Part shown: piece by piece, positions 8,605-16,558 of the stretch | How the letters are laid out: every line of letters starts with the position of its first letter | How positions within the stretch are numbered: the stretch's first letter is position 1 | Source of the DNA: Roseateles sp. | GTDB lineage: Bacteria > Pseudomonadota > Gammaproteobacteria > Burkholderiales > Burkholderiaceae_C | Direction of reading: 5' to 3' | DNA: 64,000 nucleotides | NCBI GenBank assembly: GCA_019234295.1 | Contig: JAFALK010000045.1 | Coordinates: 1 to 64,000 of the forward strand | Program-made: the position numbers and the translations under genes | Notes under the pieces: model-generated | Seen by the model: only the letters and a program-made list of their open reading frames with translations | Database searches by the model: none | Told to the model about the DNA's origin: nothing

Positions 8605-9367
8605 AGACTTCGATCAGTTCCCGCGGCTGGAAATGCGCGGGTTCTCCCTTGTGGGCGTGTCCACGCGCATTGCACATCACCCTCGTTTGCCCGAGCCAAT
8701 AGTCGAACTGGCAATGCAGATGTCCGTGCAGCCATAGCCGCGCGCCGGGCATCAGCGCTTCGTCGTCGTTGCAAAAGCTCGCCGTGGTCGGTTGCCTGCC
8801 GTAGCGTGGGTCCGCGCTCTTGATGCTGGGTGCGAAGTGAGTGATTGCCACGGTGGCATCCCAGTCCTTGCCAGATTCACCGAGCGCCAATTCGTGCTCC
8901 AGCCAGGCGCGAGACTGCAGGCTCAATTCACGCACCGCTTCGGCGTCGAAGACCTTCTGGTGGCGTGTTGCGGCCATCACCTTCTGGAAGTAGCCGGCGG
9001 CACGCAAGGCCTTGGCCCGGCCCGCCTCTCCGAACAGATCGAAATCGCTCCAACGCGTGCTGCCCAGAAAGCGCACGCGGCGGCCCTGCGCGTCGGCGCG
9101 GATCACGCTGGAGTCATCGAGCAGCGTGAAGCCAAGATCTCGGCTCAACTGCTTCAGGCCGGCTCGCGCAGCTTCCACGTCTCGTCGGTCGAACTCGTGG
9201 TTGCCCGGCACGAACAAGACCGGCGCCGGCCAGTTGGCAAACCGCCGCAGGCCTTCCCAGTTGCTGTCGATATCGCCGGCCAGGATCAGCAGCTCCGCAC
9301 CGGGGGCGGGCTCGGGTTCGTAGGCCTCGGTCTCCAGGTGGAGGTCCGACAGGAGCTGGAGCTTCAA
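8597..9367 (-). CDS. Calcineurin-like metallophosphoesterase
   Basis: Dimetal phosphoesterase of 256 residues, substrate unknown. All metallophosphatase blocks are visible: SDLHLE (DxH) at the start, GDID near residue 32, PGNHEF (GNHE) near residue 54, THFAPS and the terminal GHLHCQFD (GHxH). The start is a TTG overlapping the stop of the upstream UPF0149 gene (TTGA). No ATG is available and [12 protein letters not shown] is exactly the family N-terminus, so the TTG start is well supported and suggests translational coupling. Confidence 0.9.
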   Translation of the reverse strand: MKLQLLSDLHLETEAYEPEPAPGAELLILAGDIDSNWEGLRRFANWPAPVLFVPGNHEFDRRDVEAARAGLKQLSRDLGFTLLDDSSVIRADAQGRRVRFLGSTRWSDFDLFGEAGRAKALRAAGYFQKVMAATRHQKVFDAEAVRELSLQSRAWLEHELALGESGKDWDATVAITHFAPSIKSADPRYGRQPTTASFCNDDEALMPGARLWLHGHLHCQFDYWLGQTRVMCNARGHAHKGEPAHFQPRELIEVFS

Positions 9368-10128
9368 TTAGCGCCGTGGCACTGCTTGTACTTCTTGCCG
9401 GAGCCGCAATGGCAGGGGTCGTTGCGGCCAAGCTTCGGGGTTTCGCGGCGCAGGGTCTCGACCCTGTAGCGCTCAGCCTCGGTGAGGTCGGCGATGTCGG
9501 CCACGGAGACGACGAGCTCCTCGATCGCATCATCCAGGTCCTTGAGCGGATGCTCGCGGTCCAGGGTCGCGACGATCTCCTTCTCTTCGTCTGTGTCGGC
9601 CGGCAGATGGCGGTACAGGCGCGCCATGGCGGCGTGAACGGCATCGTCGGTGAGTTCGGACAGCTCGGGGAAGCACAGGGCGGCGTGCTGAAAGCCGGCC
9701 ACCCAGGGCATCAGGGTCTTGGAGACATGGGGCAGCGCTTCGTAGCTCTCACGAGCGGCCTTGTCTTCGGCGCTCTCGCCGGCGAGCGGGGCCTCGGGCT
9801 TGTCGTCTTCGTCCAGGTCCAGCACCACGGGGTCGAACCAGCCGTCCTCGACCAGCTGGCGGTTCAGCGCGCCATGGCGGCGCACAACCAGCTCCTTCAG
9901 CCGCTCGAACCAGGTCGTGTTGACATCCTCGGGCAGCTCGCCGCCGTCGTAGTCGAAGATATTGGGCAGCCACTCGTCCACTTCGATCAATCGAGGCTGG
10001 CAGATCACGCCGCAGAGATACCCATCCAGCATGGAGGCATCCAGGGGCGAGAGGGGCTTGGGCGTGGTGGCGAGGAGTTCGTCCAGTTCGGCGATCTCGG
10101 TGTCGTTCAGGTCGGCAATCGTGCTCAT
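9364..10128 (-). CDS. UPF0149 family protein with C-terminal SEC-C zinc motif
   Basis: Long form of the UPF0149 family, 254 residues. The N-terminal hallmark [19 protein letters not shown] is followed by the [15 protein letters not shown] block. The C-terminus carries a SEC-C metal-binding motif [13 protein letters not shown], the module at the end of SecA that binds zinc and contacts SecB or the ribosome. Paralogue of the gene at 4009-4659, which lacks the zinc module. It overlaps the downstream phosphoesterase start. Its upstream region holds five helically phased TGCGGCC repeats (10146-10200). Confidence 0.9.
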   Translation of the reverse strand: MSTIADLNDTEIAELDELLATTPKPLSPLDASMLDGYLCGVICQPRLIEVDEWLPNIFDYDGGELPEDVNTTWFERLKELVVRRHGALNRQLVEDGWFDPVVLDLDEDDKPEAPLAGESAEDKAARESYEALPHVSKTLMPWVAGFQHAALCFPELSELTDDAVHAAMARLYRHLPADTDEEKEIVATLDREHPLKDLDDAIEELVVSVADIADLTEAERYRVETLRRETPKLGRNDPCHCGSGKKYKQCHGAN

Positions 10129-10145
10129 CGCGCGATTGTCGCCGC

Positions 10146-10200
10146 TGCGGCCGAGTTGCGGCCAATTTGCGGCCGACTAGCGGCCTTCTTGCGGCCTACT
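10146..10200. repeat. Five direct repeats, period 11 bp, core (T/A)GCGGCC
   Basis: Cores begin at 10146, 10157, 10168, 10179 and 10190, each exactly 11 bp apart; the fourth reads AGCGGCC and the other four TGCGGCC. Spacers vary (GAGT, AATT, GACT, TTCT, TACT), so the cores rather than the whole unit are kept. The array fills the space between the UPF0149/SEC-C start (10128) and the end of the LysR gene (10198). One-turn phasing suggests cooperative protein binding, but a simple slippage array is also possible. Confidence 0.8.
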
Positions 10201-11128
10201 TCCGACGCGCGGCCTCGACGATCCTCTCGCGCAGCCAGCCGTCGGCGCGCCGGCCCTCGCTGCGCAAATGCCAGAGCATGTCCACCTGGATGCGGCCCAC
10301 GACCAGGGGCAGGGGCCGGGCAACGAGTTCGCTCTGGTAGCCGGTGACTTCCAAGAAGGCTCGTGGCAGCACGGTCAGGAGGCCGGAACCTGCCACGATC
10401 CGTCCCGCCGTGAAAAACTGGTTCACGGTCAGCATGATGCGCCGGCCGCGCTGCAGGGCCGCCAGCGCCTCGTCCACGAAGCCGAAAGGCCTGCCCGAGA
10501 AGCTCACCAGCAGGTGCTGGGCGCTGCAGAACGCGTCCAGCGTCAGCGCGCCCTCGGCCGCCAGCGGGTGATCCTTGCGCATGACGCAGACGTACTCGGA
10601 GTCGTAGAGCCGCTGCTGCAGGATGGCGGCCTGCGTGCCCTGACCGCGCAGCGTGGCCGCGGCGGCCGGGAAATAGCCAACCGCAATGTCGGCCTCGCCC
10701 TGCTCGAGCAGGCTGCGCGGGTCGCGGGTCGTCAGCGGCAGCACCTGCACATTGGCCAGGGCGCGGAGTTCCTCGAACTGGGCCACGAGGCCCGGCAGCA
10801 GCAGGGCGGCCGTGGCGTCGGCCATGGCGATGCGGAACACATGCTCCTGCTCGGACGCGCGATATTCATCGAAGGCCAGCAACTGCTCCAGGCCGGCCAG
10901 GGCCGAGCGAACTTCGGGCCAAAGCGTCTCGGCCTTGAGCGTGGGCCGTACGCCAAAGGCCTGGCGCACGAACAGCTCCTCGCCCAGCATCTCGCGCAGG
11001 CGCTTGAGCGCATGGCTGACCGCGGGTTGCGTCATGGCCAGCCGGTCCGCGGCCCGGGTCAGGTTGCGCTCGGCCATGACGGCGTCGAAGACCTTGAGCA
11101 GGTTGAGGTCGAACTGACGGAAATTCAT
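10196..11128 (-). CDS. LysR-family transcriptional regulator
   Basis: LTTR of 310 residues. It has the N-terminus MNFRQFDLNLLKVFDAVMAE, HTH LTRAADRLAMTQPAVSHALKRL (split here as residues ~22-44), and a NodD/PcpR-like effector domain with FRIAMADATAALLLPGLV and DIAVGYFP. The ATG at 11128 matches the subgroup start; one at 11137 adds three residues. The effector is unknown. It is divergent from a small gene at 11233; the gap holds LysR-type dyads. The 3' end runs into the 11-bp repeat array. Confidence 0.9.
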   Translation of the reverse strand: MNFRQFDLNLLKVFDAVMAERNLTRAADRLAMTQPAVSHALKRLREMLGEELFVRQAFGVRPTLKAETLWPEVRSALAGLEQLLAFDEYRASEQEHVFRIAMADATAALLLPGLVAQFEELRALANVQVLPLTTRDPRSLLEQGEADIAVGYFPAAAATLRGQGTQAAILQQRLYDSEYVCVMRKDHPLAAEGALTLDAFCSAQHLLVSFSGRPFGFVDEALAALQRGRRIMLTVNQFFTAGRIVAGSGLLTVLPRAFLEVTGYQSELVARPLPLVVGRIQVDMLWHLRSEGRRADGWLRERIVEAARRK

Positions 11129-11140
11129 AGACAGCATTCA

Positions 11141-11173
11141 TATCACACATGAGAACAATTCATTGGCGTGATA
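11141..11173. promoter_or_regulatory. Candidate LysR operator region
   Basis: An interrupted dyad TATCAC-N21-GTGATA spans 11141-11173. Nested inside is TGA-N7-TCA with T-N11-A spacing (11150-11162), the classic LysR box geometry. It lies 12 bp upstream of the LysR gene start and 60 bp upstream of the divergent small gene. Regulatory role is inferred from symmetry and position. Confidence 0.4.
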
Positions 11174-11232
11174 CAAAGGGTTTACCCCATACTTCGTCCT
11201 GTCGTTACCAAGATTCCTTTCAGGAGGACCCC

Positions 11233-11475
11233 ATGAGCGTTGCATCCCAAACCTTTGGCCTGCCCCTGAGCCGCACCGGCAATGGTTCGTTCGCAGCCAT
11301 CGGCCTGCGCCTCTGGAAGCATGCCGTCGCTACGATCCAGGCGCGCCGTCGCGCGGCCGCCGAAGCCCGCGCCGAGCGTGAGTTGCTGTCCCTCGCTGCT
11401 GCCTACGAAAACAGCATGCCCTCGTTTGCGGCCGATCTCCGCGCAGCCAGCGCCCGTCGCATAGCGGTGCGGTGA
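11233..11475 (+). CDS. Small basic helical protein (80 aa), DUF1127-like in character
   Basis: Small protein with a strong AGGAGG ribosome site and an intrinsic terminator 28 bases after its stop, so it looks like a real monocistronic gene. The middle is a long Ala/Arg/Glu helix (WKHAVATIQARRRAAAEARA). The end, ADLRAASARRIAVR, is basic. Composition resembles the short Arg-rich DUF1127 family, but I cannot confirm membership. It is divergent from the LysR gene and may be its target. Confidence 0.65.
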   Translation: MSVASQTFGLPLSRTGNGSFAAIGLRLWKHAVATIQARRRAAAEARAERELLSLAAAYENSMPSFAADLRAASARRIAVR

Positions 11476-11503
11476 AGTAAGCACTCGCTGCCCACAAGAC
11501 AAG

Positions 11504-11526
11504 AGCCCGCACACTGCGGGCTTTTT
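11504..11526 (+). terminator. Intrinsic terminator after the 80-aa gene
   Basis: Perfect 8-bp stem AGCCCGCA / TGCGGGCT with a 3-base CAC loop, followed by TTTT. It lies between the convergent ends of the small gene and pckG. Confidence 0.85.
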
Positions 11527-11542
11527 CAATTGAGGCCTGCGA

Positions 11543-13420
11543 TCAGAGTGCCGCCAGGCGCTCCTCGATACGGGCCTTGGTCGCCGGCAACTCGGCCGGC
11601 AGATGATGCGCCAGCTGGTTGAAGAGCTGGGCATGCAGGTCCAGCTCGGCGGTCCAGGCGGCCTTGTCGACATGCGTGACCTGCTGGAACTGCTCGGGCG
11701 TGAAGCCGAGGCCTTCCCAGTTGATGTCCTCATACCTCGGTGTCACGCCAAAAACGTTCTCCTCGCCCTCGCCACGGCCCTCCACGCGGTCCAGCATCCA
11801 CTTGAGAACGCGCATGTTGTCGCCGTAGCCCGGCCAAACGAACTTGTCGTCCGGGCCCTTGCGAAACCAGTTGACGCAGAAGATCTTGGGCAGCTTGGCG
11901 CCCGAGGCCTGAAGCTGGGCGCCCATGTCCAGCCAGTGCCTGAAGTAGTCACTCATGTTGTAGCCCATGAAGGGCAGCATGGCGAAGGGATCGCGGCGCA
12001 CCACGCCTTGCTGGCCGGCAGCCGCGGCGGTGGTTTCGGAGCCCATGGTGGCAGCCATGTAGACGCCTTCGGTCCAGTCGCGCGCTTCGGTGACGAGGGG
12101 CACGGTCGTGGAGCGGCGGCCGCCGAAGATGAAGGCGTCGATCGGCACGCCGGCGGGGTTGTCCCACTCGGGGTCCAGGGCCGGATTGTTGGTGGCGGCG
12201 ACCGTGAAGCGGGCATTCGGATGGGCCGCCTTGGCGCCGGTCTGCTTGGCGATCTCGGGAGTCCAGTCCTTGCCTTGCCAGTCGATCAGGTGCGCAGGCA
12301 GGGTGCCGGTGTCCTTCTCCATGCCTTCCCACCAGACGTCACCGTCGTCGGTCAGGGCGACGTTGGTGAAGATGACGTTCTTGTCCAACGAGCGCATGCA
12401 GTTGGGATTGGTCTGCAAATTCGTGCCTGGGGCCACGCCGAAGTAGCCAGCTTCGGGGTTGATGGCGTAGAGCTTGCCGTCCGCGTGCGGCTTGATCCAG
12501 GCGATGTCGTCGCCAATGGTCGTGACCTTCCAGCCTTCGAAGCCAGCGGGCGGCACGAGCATGGAGAAATTGGTTTTGCCGCAGGCGCTGGGGAAGGCGG
12601 CGGCGATGTGGGACTTCTTGCCCTCGGGGCTTTGCACACCCAGGATCAACATGTGCTCGGCCAGCCAGCCCTGATCGCGACCCATGGTCGAGGCGATGCG
12701 CAGGGCGAAGCACTTCTTGCCCAGCAGGGCGTTGCCGCCGTAGCCCGAGCCGTAGGACCAGATCTCGCGCGTCTCGGGGTAATGGACGATGTATTTGGTG
12801 GCGTTGCAGGGCCATTTCACGTCGGCCTGGCCGGCCTGCAGCGGCGCACCTACGGTGTGCACGCAGGGCACGAACTCGCCATCGCTGCCCAGCACGTCGA
12901 GCACGGCACGGCCCATGCGCGTCATGGTGCGCATGTTGACGGCGACATACGGGCTGTCAGACAGCTCCACCCCGATGTGCGCGATGGGCGAGCCCAGCGG
13001 GCCCATGCTGAAGGGCACGACATAGAGCGTCCGGCCGCGCATGGCGCCGCGGAACAGGGCCTTGCTGCCGGTCTGCAGCAACTCGCGCATCTCGGCCGGT
13101 GCCTTCCAGTTGTTGGTGGGGCCGGCGTCTTCCTGGCGAGCGGAGCAGATGAAGGTTCGGTCCTCGACTCGGGCCACGTCGCTAGGGTCCGAGCAGGCCA
13201 GGTAGCTGTTGGGGCGCAGGGCCGGGTTGAGTTTCTTGAAGGTACCGGCCGCGACCAGCTGGGCGCAGAGCCGGTCGTACTCTTCGGTGCTGCCGTCACA
13301 CCAGTGGACGTCGCGGGCCTCGGTCAAGGCGGCGATCTCGGCTACCCAGCTGATCAGCCGCGCGTGCTTTACAGAGGCCGGCACGTTGAGGCGCAGGCCT
13401 TCCATCACGGGTTGGTTCAT
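11543..13420 (-). CDS. pckG: Phosphoenolpyruvate carboxykinase (GTP)
   Basis: Gluconeogenic enzyme converting oxaloacetate plus GTP to PEP, CO2 and GDP; cytoplasmic. 625 residues, normal for the GTP form. The P-loop [12 protein letters not shown] (near residue 285), kinase-2 region TIGDDIAWI, the PEPCK-specific [17 protein letters not shown] and [12 protein letters not shown] are present. The start is the ATG at 13420; the TTG at 13426 would add two residues and is unlikely. It is the last core gene before the foreign island. The 280 bp upstream (to about 13700) are unusually A+T-rich, so its promoter may be partly island-derived. Confidence 0.97.
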   Translation of the reverse strand: MNQPVMEGLRLNVPASVKHARLISWVAEIAALTEARDVHWCDGSTEEYDRLCAQLVAAGTFKKLNPALRPNSYLACSDPSDVARVEDRTFICSARQEDAGPTNNWKAPAEMRELLQTGSKALFRGAMRGRTLYVVPFSMGPLGSPIAHIGVELSDSPYVAVNMRTMTRMGRAVLDVLGSDGEFVPCVHTVGAPLQAGQADVKWPCNATKYIVHYPETREIWSYGSGYGGNALLGKKCFALRIASTMGRDQGWLAEHMLILGVQSPEGKKSHIAAAFPSACGKTNFSMLVPPAGFEGWKVTTIGDDIAWIKPHADGKLYAINPEAGYFGVAPGTNLQTNPNCMRSLDKNVIFTNVALTDDGDVWWEGMEKDTGTLPAHLIDWQGKDWTPEIAKQTGAKAAHPNARFTVAATNNPALDPEWDNPAGVPIDAFIFGGRRSTTVPLVTEARDWTEGVYMAATMGSETTAAAAGQQGVVRRDPFAMLPFMGYNMSDYFRHWLDMGAQLQASGAKLPKIFCVNWFRKGPDDKFVWPGYGDNMRVLKWMLDRVEGRGEGEENVFGVTPRYEDINWEGLGFTPEQFQQVTHVDKAAWTAELDLHAQLFNQLAHHLPAELPATKARIEERLAAL

Positions 13421-13672
13421 GGTCAAAGTCCCAAAGCAAAGAAACTGGATTGGGTCAATCGACCTGGGTGCGATTCACCCAATACAGCTGCTCATCCCGA
13501 TTCATGGAATTGTCGGATCAATGTAACCTCGTCGTAACTGCCTACTTGGGTGGGTCGATGCAAAACAGTCATGACTTCATGCGCTGCTGATTCGGGACAA
13601 AACTCAGTCGTCCGGGACAAGAAGTCGCCTCGATCTGGTGTCGAAAACCATTCATTTCTGAAATTTGTGTCG

Positions 13673-13694
13673 AAGTTCACTGAATTCTGAACTT
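13673..13694. repeat. Inverted repeat AAGTTCA-N8-TGAACTT in an A+T-rich block
   Basis: Perfect 7-bp arms around CTGAATTC. Related half-motifs sit at about 13650 (CATTTCTGAA) and 13700 (CAATTCTGAA). The block resembles the clustered short repeats found at ends of some insertion sequences, but no transposase remnant is seen. It could equally be a binding site for the pckG promoter. Confidence 0.4.
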
Positions 13695-13747
13695 TGTTCA
13701 TTCAATTCTGAATTTCATATGCAGTCCAGCGAGCGCCGGCGGATGGC

Positions 13748-13798
13748 TTGCCCTACGAAGGCAGGGGGTTGTTGGTTCGATCCCAACCAGGTGCTCCA
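13748..13798 (+). pseudogene. 3' half of a tRNA-Arg(ACG) gene (attachment-site scar)
   Basis: The anticodon stem TTGCC/GGCAG closes a 7-base loop CTACGAA with anticodon ACG and U33. A variable loop follows, then a perfect T-arm (GTTGG, loop TTCGATC, CCAAC), acceptor strand CAGGTGC, discriminator T and encoded CCA. The upstream sequence has no D-arm and no GCACCTG acceptor partner, so only the 3' half is present. Such displaced halves mark the far end of integrative elements that use a tRNA gene as attB. No integrase gene is in the window. Confidence 0.75.
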
Positions 13799-13816
13799 TA
13801 AGCATCAATGACATGG

Positions 13817-13836
13817 GCCACCTTCGGGTGGCTTTT
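13817..13836 (+). terminator. Intrinsic terminator downstream of the tRNA fragment
   Basis: Stem GCCACC / GGTGGC with TTCG tetraloop followed by TTTT, 18 bases after the CCA end. It was evidently carried along with the tRNA 3' half. Confidence 0.75.
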
Positions 13837-13948
13837 GTTGTGGTGCCAGGAAAAGTAGGAAAGGGCTGGGGGCACGAATGGGCACTCCTAAGGCCTGAGC
13901 GAACCTCATCCGCGCCTTTCAGCGACGAGAGAGCGATCGGCAACGGCA

Positions 13949-13977
13949 GAAACAAAGAAGCCCGCTTGACGCGGGCT
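13949..13977 (-). terminator. Intrinsic terminator for the island gene pair
   Basis: Stem AGCCCGC / GCGGGCT with a 5-base loop. On the minus strand it is followed by a T-rich tract (TCTTTGTTTC). It sits just past the stop of the 72-residue gene and closes the two-gene unit. Confidence 0.7.
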
Positions 13978-13999
13978 CCTGAGGCAAGCTGGGGAAGGT

Positions 14000-14218
14000 T
14001 TACCGTGTGGCGGCAAACGCCAGCGCCAGTTCATCCTCACGCGACTCGAAGGTACGTCGCTGGGCCAAGTAGCTCTCTGCTTGTTCATTAGACAAGCCAC
14101 CGATCTTGGAGCCGGCGATTCGACGAGCTTGAATCGCAGCTTCGTAGTCGGACTTCAAAGAATCACGCGTGACCACCTCCTGGCGAGGTGCGCTCCGACG
14201 GTCTGAAAGAAATGCCAT
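14000..14218 (-). CDS. Small protein (72 aa) paired with the proteasome-like gene
   Basis: Unrecognised cytoplasmic protein. AGAGAGG lies five bases before the ATG, and the start is only 10 bases after the stop of the Ntn-hydrolase gene, so the two form an operon closed by a terminator. The sequence is hydrophilic and mostly helical: a basic N-terminus (MAFLSDRRSAPRQE), a central SDYEAAIQARRIAGSKIG and a charged end (SREDELALAFAATR). No signal peptide or membrane segment. The tight pairing suggests a partner, adaptor or inhibitor of the upstream protein; this is inference. Confidence 0.7.
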   Translation of the reverse strand: MAFLSDRRSAPRQEVVTRDSLKSDYEAAIQARRIAGSKIGGLSNEQAESYLAQRRTFESREDELALAFAATR

Positions 14219-14228
14219 AAGTGCCTCT

Positions 14229-15515
14229 CTAGTTGCGCTGTAAGCGATTGAGATAACGCGGGTTCAATGCAGGATCGAAGTACAACTTCCGCTTGATCCA
14301 AACCAGTCCTTCGGACTTGGTGATCACGGCCACATCAATGGGACCGCCGACAGATTGGGTTCTAGAGGTGACTTTTTCCTTCAAAGATTCTAGCAATACT
14401 AGCGTTTCCGCCAATTCGGCCAGCTCTTCGACGTTCAGGCTCGCCACCGAGGACCAAAGCGGCACATAGTGCGCCTGCAACGTTGCGTTGGTCCATTCAT
14501 CCTTGAACGCTCCGGCACGCGCTTGGACTTCAGCCGCAATCTGCGCCACGTCGGGAGCCGCAATGCCCCCGGCGACGCAGGCTGCCTCGGCGACCGCTGC
14601 GGCATGCGTTCTGAATGCTTGTGCAACGGCCTTCCAGACACCCGGACTCGCGCCCTGGCTGAAAGTCTCAACCATGTCCGCCTTGGCGAAAGCCTCAATA
14701 AGAGACCGCGTCGTGGAGTAATCCACGCTTCCCTTTTTGTCATCCTTCCACGCCACGGATTCGCCTACAAAGCCGAAAACCTCTTTGCTCAGGTAGCCAG
14801 GAAGGTACTCGTCCTCACCGAAGCCGGCGATCACAATTCCAGTGCTGGCGAGGATCACGTCAGGACGCTTGAAAGCGAGGTCCGCCGCCGCCGCGAGGAG
14901 ATCCGCGACCTGAATGTGCGGCTTGAGGTGAGGCCAGTCTTCGGCAAGGTAGGCGTCGACAGATGTGGTCAGTGCTGCGTGATGGCTGGCCAGCAGTTGT
15001 GCTTGGTCCGCTTGATTGACGCCATTGAACGTCGGCGCATTGTTCAGGTGCTGTGCGGTCAGATCGGCGAACCCCTGCTGCCAGTCCTGCGCCAATGTCG
15101 CGGGCGGCACCGTTGTGTCCCGGAGCGTCGGCTTCGCATCAACCACCTCAGTGATGATTTGTACCGCCGCTAGTCCGATGGCCCGCTTTCCACCGGCATC
15201 ACGCACCGCTGATGGGAGCACGCCTTGTGCGGGATCGTTCAGGAAGGCGAGGAAGTTGTCCCAGTAGCCGTGCAGCGTTGGGAATGTGCCCTTACCGAGC
15301 TTGCTGCGATAGACCTTGATGATCAGTTCCCAGGGGACACCGCCCAGCGTACTGCTGTTGTTGATCATGACGGCCACCGGCGCATCGCAGGCCAACTGGA
15401 AAATTTTGTTGGCGCCGGAGGAGTAGGTGGTCTTCCCTTGCTCCGTATACGTCACCGCGCTGTCCGCAGCCAGGGCAATCGCCAGTCGATTGGCGACCGC
15501 AACCTCACACGTCAT
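14229..15515 (-). CDS. Proteasome-beta/HslV-like Ntn-hydrolase with long C-terminal extension
   Basis: Protein of 428 residues whose N-terminus matches the proteasome beta fold. After Met removal the first residue is Thr. An Asp then falls at position 17 in LAADSAVT, aligned with VAVDSRAT of beta subunits including Thr21, and a Lys lies at position 36 in NKIFQL, where proteasomes have Lys33. These are the Thr1/Asp17/Lys33 catalytic positions, the last shifted by three. The fold region covers about 200 residues; the remaining ~230 are helical and unrecognised. The ATG at 15515 has GGGGAG five bases upstream, which puts Thr exactly at position 1. It is intact, upstream of a 72-residue gene, and divergent from a broken restriction gene. 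I recall similar unannotated bacterial proteins but know no experimental study. Confidence 0.75.
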   Translation of the reverse strand: MTCEVAVANRLAIALAADSAVTYTEQGKTTYSSGANKIFQLACDAPVAVMINNSSTLGGVPWELIIKVYRSKLGKGTFPTLHGYWDNFLAFLNDPAQGVLPSAVRDAGGKRAIGLAAVQIITEVVDAKPTLRDTTVPPATLAQDWQQGFADLTAQHLNNAPTFNGVNQADQAQLLASHHAALTTSVDAYLAEDWPHLKPHIQVADLLAAAADLAFKRPDVILASTGIVIAGFGEDEYLPGYLSKEVFGFVGESVAWKDDKKGSVDYSTTRSLIEAFAKADMVETFSQGASPGVWKAVAQAFRTHAAAVAEAACVAGGIAAPDVAQIAAEVQARAGAFKDEWTNATLQAHYVPLWSSVASLNVEELAELAETLVLLESLKEKVTSRTQSVGGPIDVAVITKSEGLVWIKRKLYFDPALNPRYLNRLQRN

Positions 15516-15950
15516 ATCCGCTCCCCATTTGATGCTTGTTTGGCGCGAAGTGTTGCCAGCCGAGGCCACGGCGAGAAGAGGGTAAACGCGAGGCTGTGAC
15601 CTGGACCTCGTCAATGAGAACTACCTGATGGTGCCCCTCTGTACAGGACGGTCTGGCAGGTGTCGTATTACGAAAAATAGTCGGATCGAATGCTCGCCGT
15701 CTACTGCGCGTGTCAAGCGAACTCGATCTTCGGGAGCGCAGACCTAGGGCTGGATGCCACGGAACCTAGCGCCTTCACGCTGACGTCAAACACGGGAATG
15801 CGCGATTCACTTGAGAGAGACTACGAGGCAACGGCCGGCCGACATTCGGGCAGACGGCGACCGAGGGCCGGCGCAGTATCAATTGCGGATTCGAGAACTA
15901 CACCAGGTGAGCTGGGTATTGTCCGGACTGGGTCCAATCAGGGAGCTGCG
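15516..15950. other. Divergent intergenic region of the island
   Basis: Holds the start regions of the leftward Ntn-hydrolase gene and the rightward restriction-enzyme stump. An open frame runs through it in phase with the latter but lacks a ribosome site and family-like sequence, so I do not call it coding. No repeat or RNA gene seen. Confidence 0.5.
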
Positions 15951-16295
15951 ATGGCGAATAAACGGGAGATCGTGGGCTTTCCCGATCTGGCGAATGCTGA
16001 TCTGCTTATCGACGCGACTTATCAAGGTGGCAGAGCCGGCAACTCGGGCGATGACCCTCTCAACCCGCTGCTGAAAGTCAGTCTGATGGGCGGCTTCCGG
16101 TATCGGGGTTCGCTCGATGCTCTCAAGCTGGTCGTTCTCACGACCACCATGAGCGACCCCGACTGGCCAGATGAGATCGATCGGGAGACGGGGATCTTCA
16201 CCTACTACGGGGACAACAAAAAGCCGGGAAGGGCGTTGCACGAAACGCCACGGAACGGTAACAAGATTCTGAAGCAGCTCTTCGACATGGCGCAC
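15951..16295 (+). pseudogene. 5' stump of an AspBHI/MspJI-type restriction endonuclease gene
   Basis: The first ~115 codons match the N-terminal domain found in AspBHI-like modification-dependent restriction enzymes: LLIDATYQGGRAGN, FRYRGS, LKLVVL, DPDWPDEIDRETG, TYYGDNKKPGRALHETPR and NGNKILKQLFDMAHG. The ATG at 15951 has GGGAG five bases upstream, so the original start is kept. After DMAHG the frame continues into sequence with no resemblance to the family and the catalytic domain is absent. It is not expected to cut DNA. Family assignment is from memory of the motif order. Confidence 0.65.
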
Positions 16296-16306
16296 GGCAC
16301 TGCGCC

Positions 16307-16558
16307 ATGTCTGCCACTGACACGCTCGGTGTCGACGGTGAATTGCGTGATGGCGGGGGCGGGCTGGAGGCGCGGGACGACGACGATGGCGAGTCTGACG
16401 ATGGTGGAGTCGGCGCCGGAGGCGCCATTGACGATGACTTCGAGGTGTCGGGTGGCTCCGTCAGGCGTCCTGCAACGATGGGCATCTCGTTCTTTGTGGA
16501 GTTGGCGACGGAGGGCGCGCTGGAAATCGAGCTGCCCGCGATGCACCGGTTTGAATGG
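16307..16558 (+). pseudogene. Fragment of unknown, possibly DrmA/helicase-like, defence gene
   Basis: This stretch is open in a different frame from the restriction stump. It encodes a Gly/Asp-rich linker (EARDDDDGESDDGGVGAGG) followed by RRPATMGISFFVE. A run of acidic residues before an RPSSMGLSFxV-like block is typical of the N-terminus of DISARM-type DrmA helicases, so it may be a piece of such a gene. It ends where M2 peptidase sequence begins. The assignment is weak; a chance open frame is possible. Confidence 0.3.

Larger units (their letters stand above)
13421..13999. other. Non-coding island boundary region
   Basis: No convincing gene. Reading left to right: the pckG upstream region; an A+T-rich stretch (13640-13720) with several related CATTTCTGAA / CAATTCTGAA motifs and a perfect dyad at 13673-13694; the truncated tRNA-Arg 3' half (13748-13798) with its terminator; then a terminator facing left for the small island gene. 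Base composition changes visibly from the high-GC core. Confidence 0.6.

Noticed and set aside
11603-13537. Long open frame (over 640 codons) antisense to pckG
   Set aside because: High-GC shadow of a canonical pckG; no family resemblance, composition dominated by Gly/Ala/Arg/His typical of antisense frames.
13722-13798. Complete tRNA gene
   Set aside because: Upstream sequence cannot form a D-arm or the GCACCTG acceptor strand; only the 3' half is real.
13813-14091. 92-codon open frame after the tRNA fragment
   Set aside because: Begins inside the tRNA terminator stem and runs over another terminator; not protein-like.
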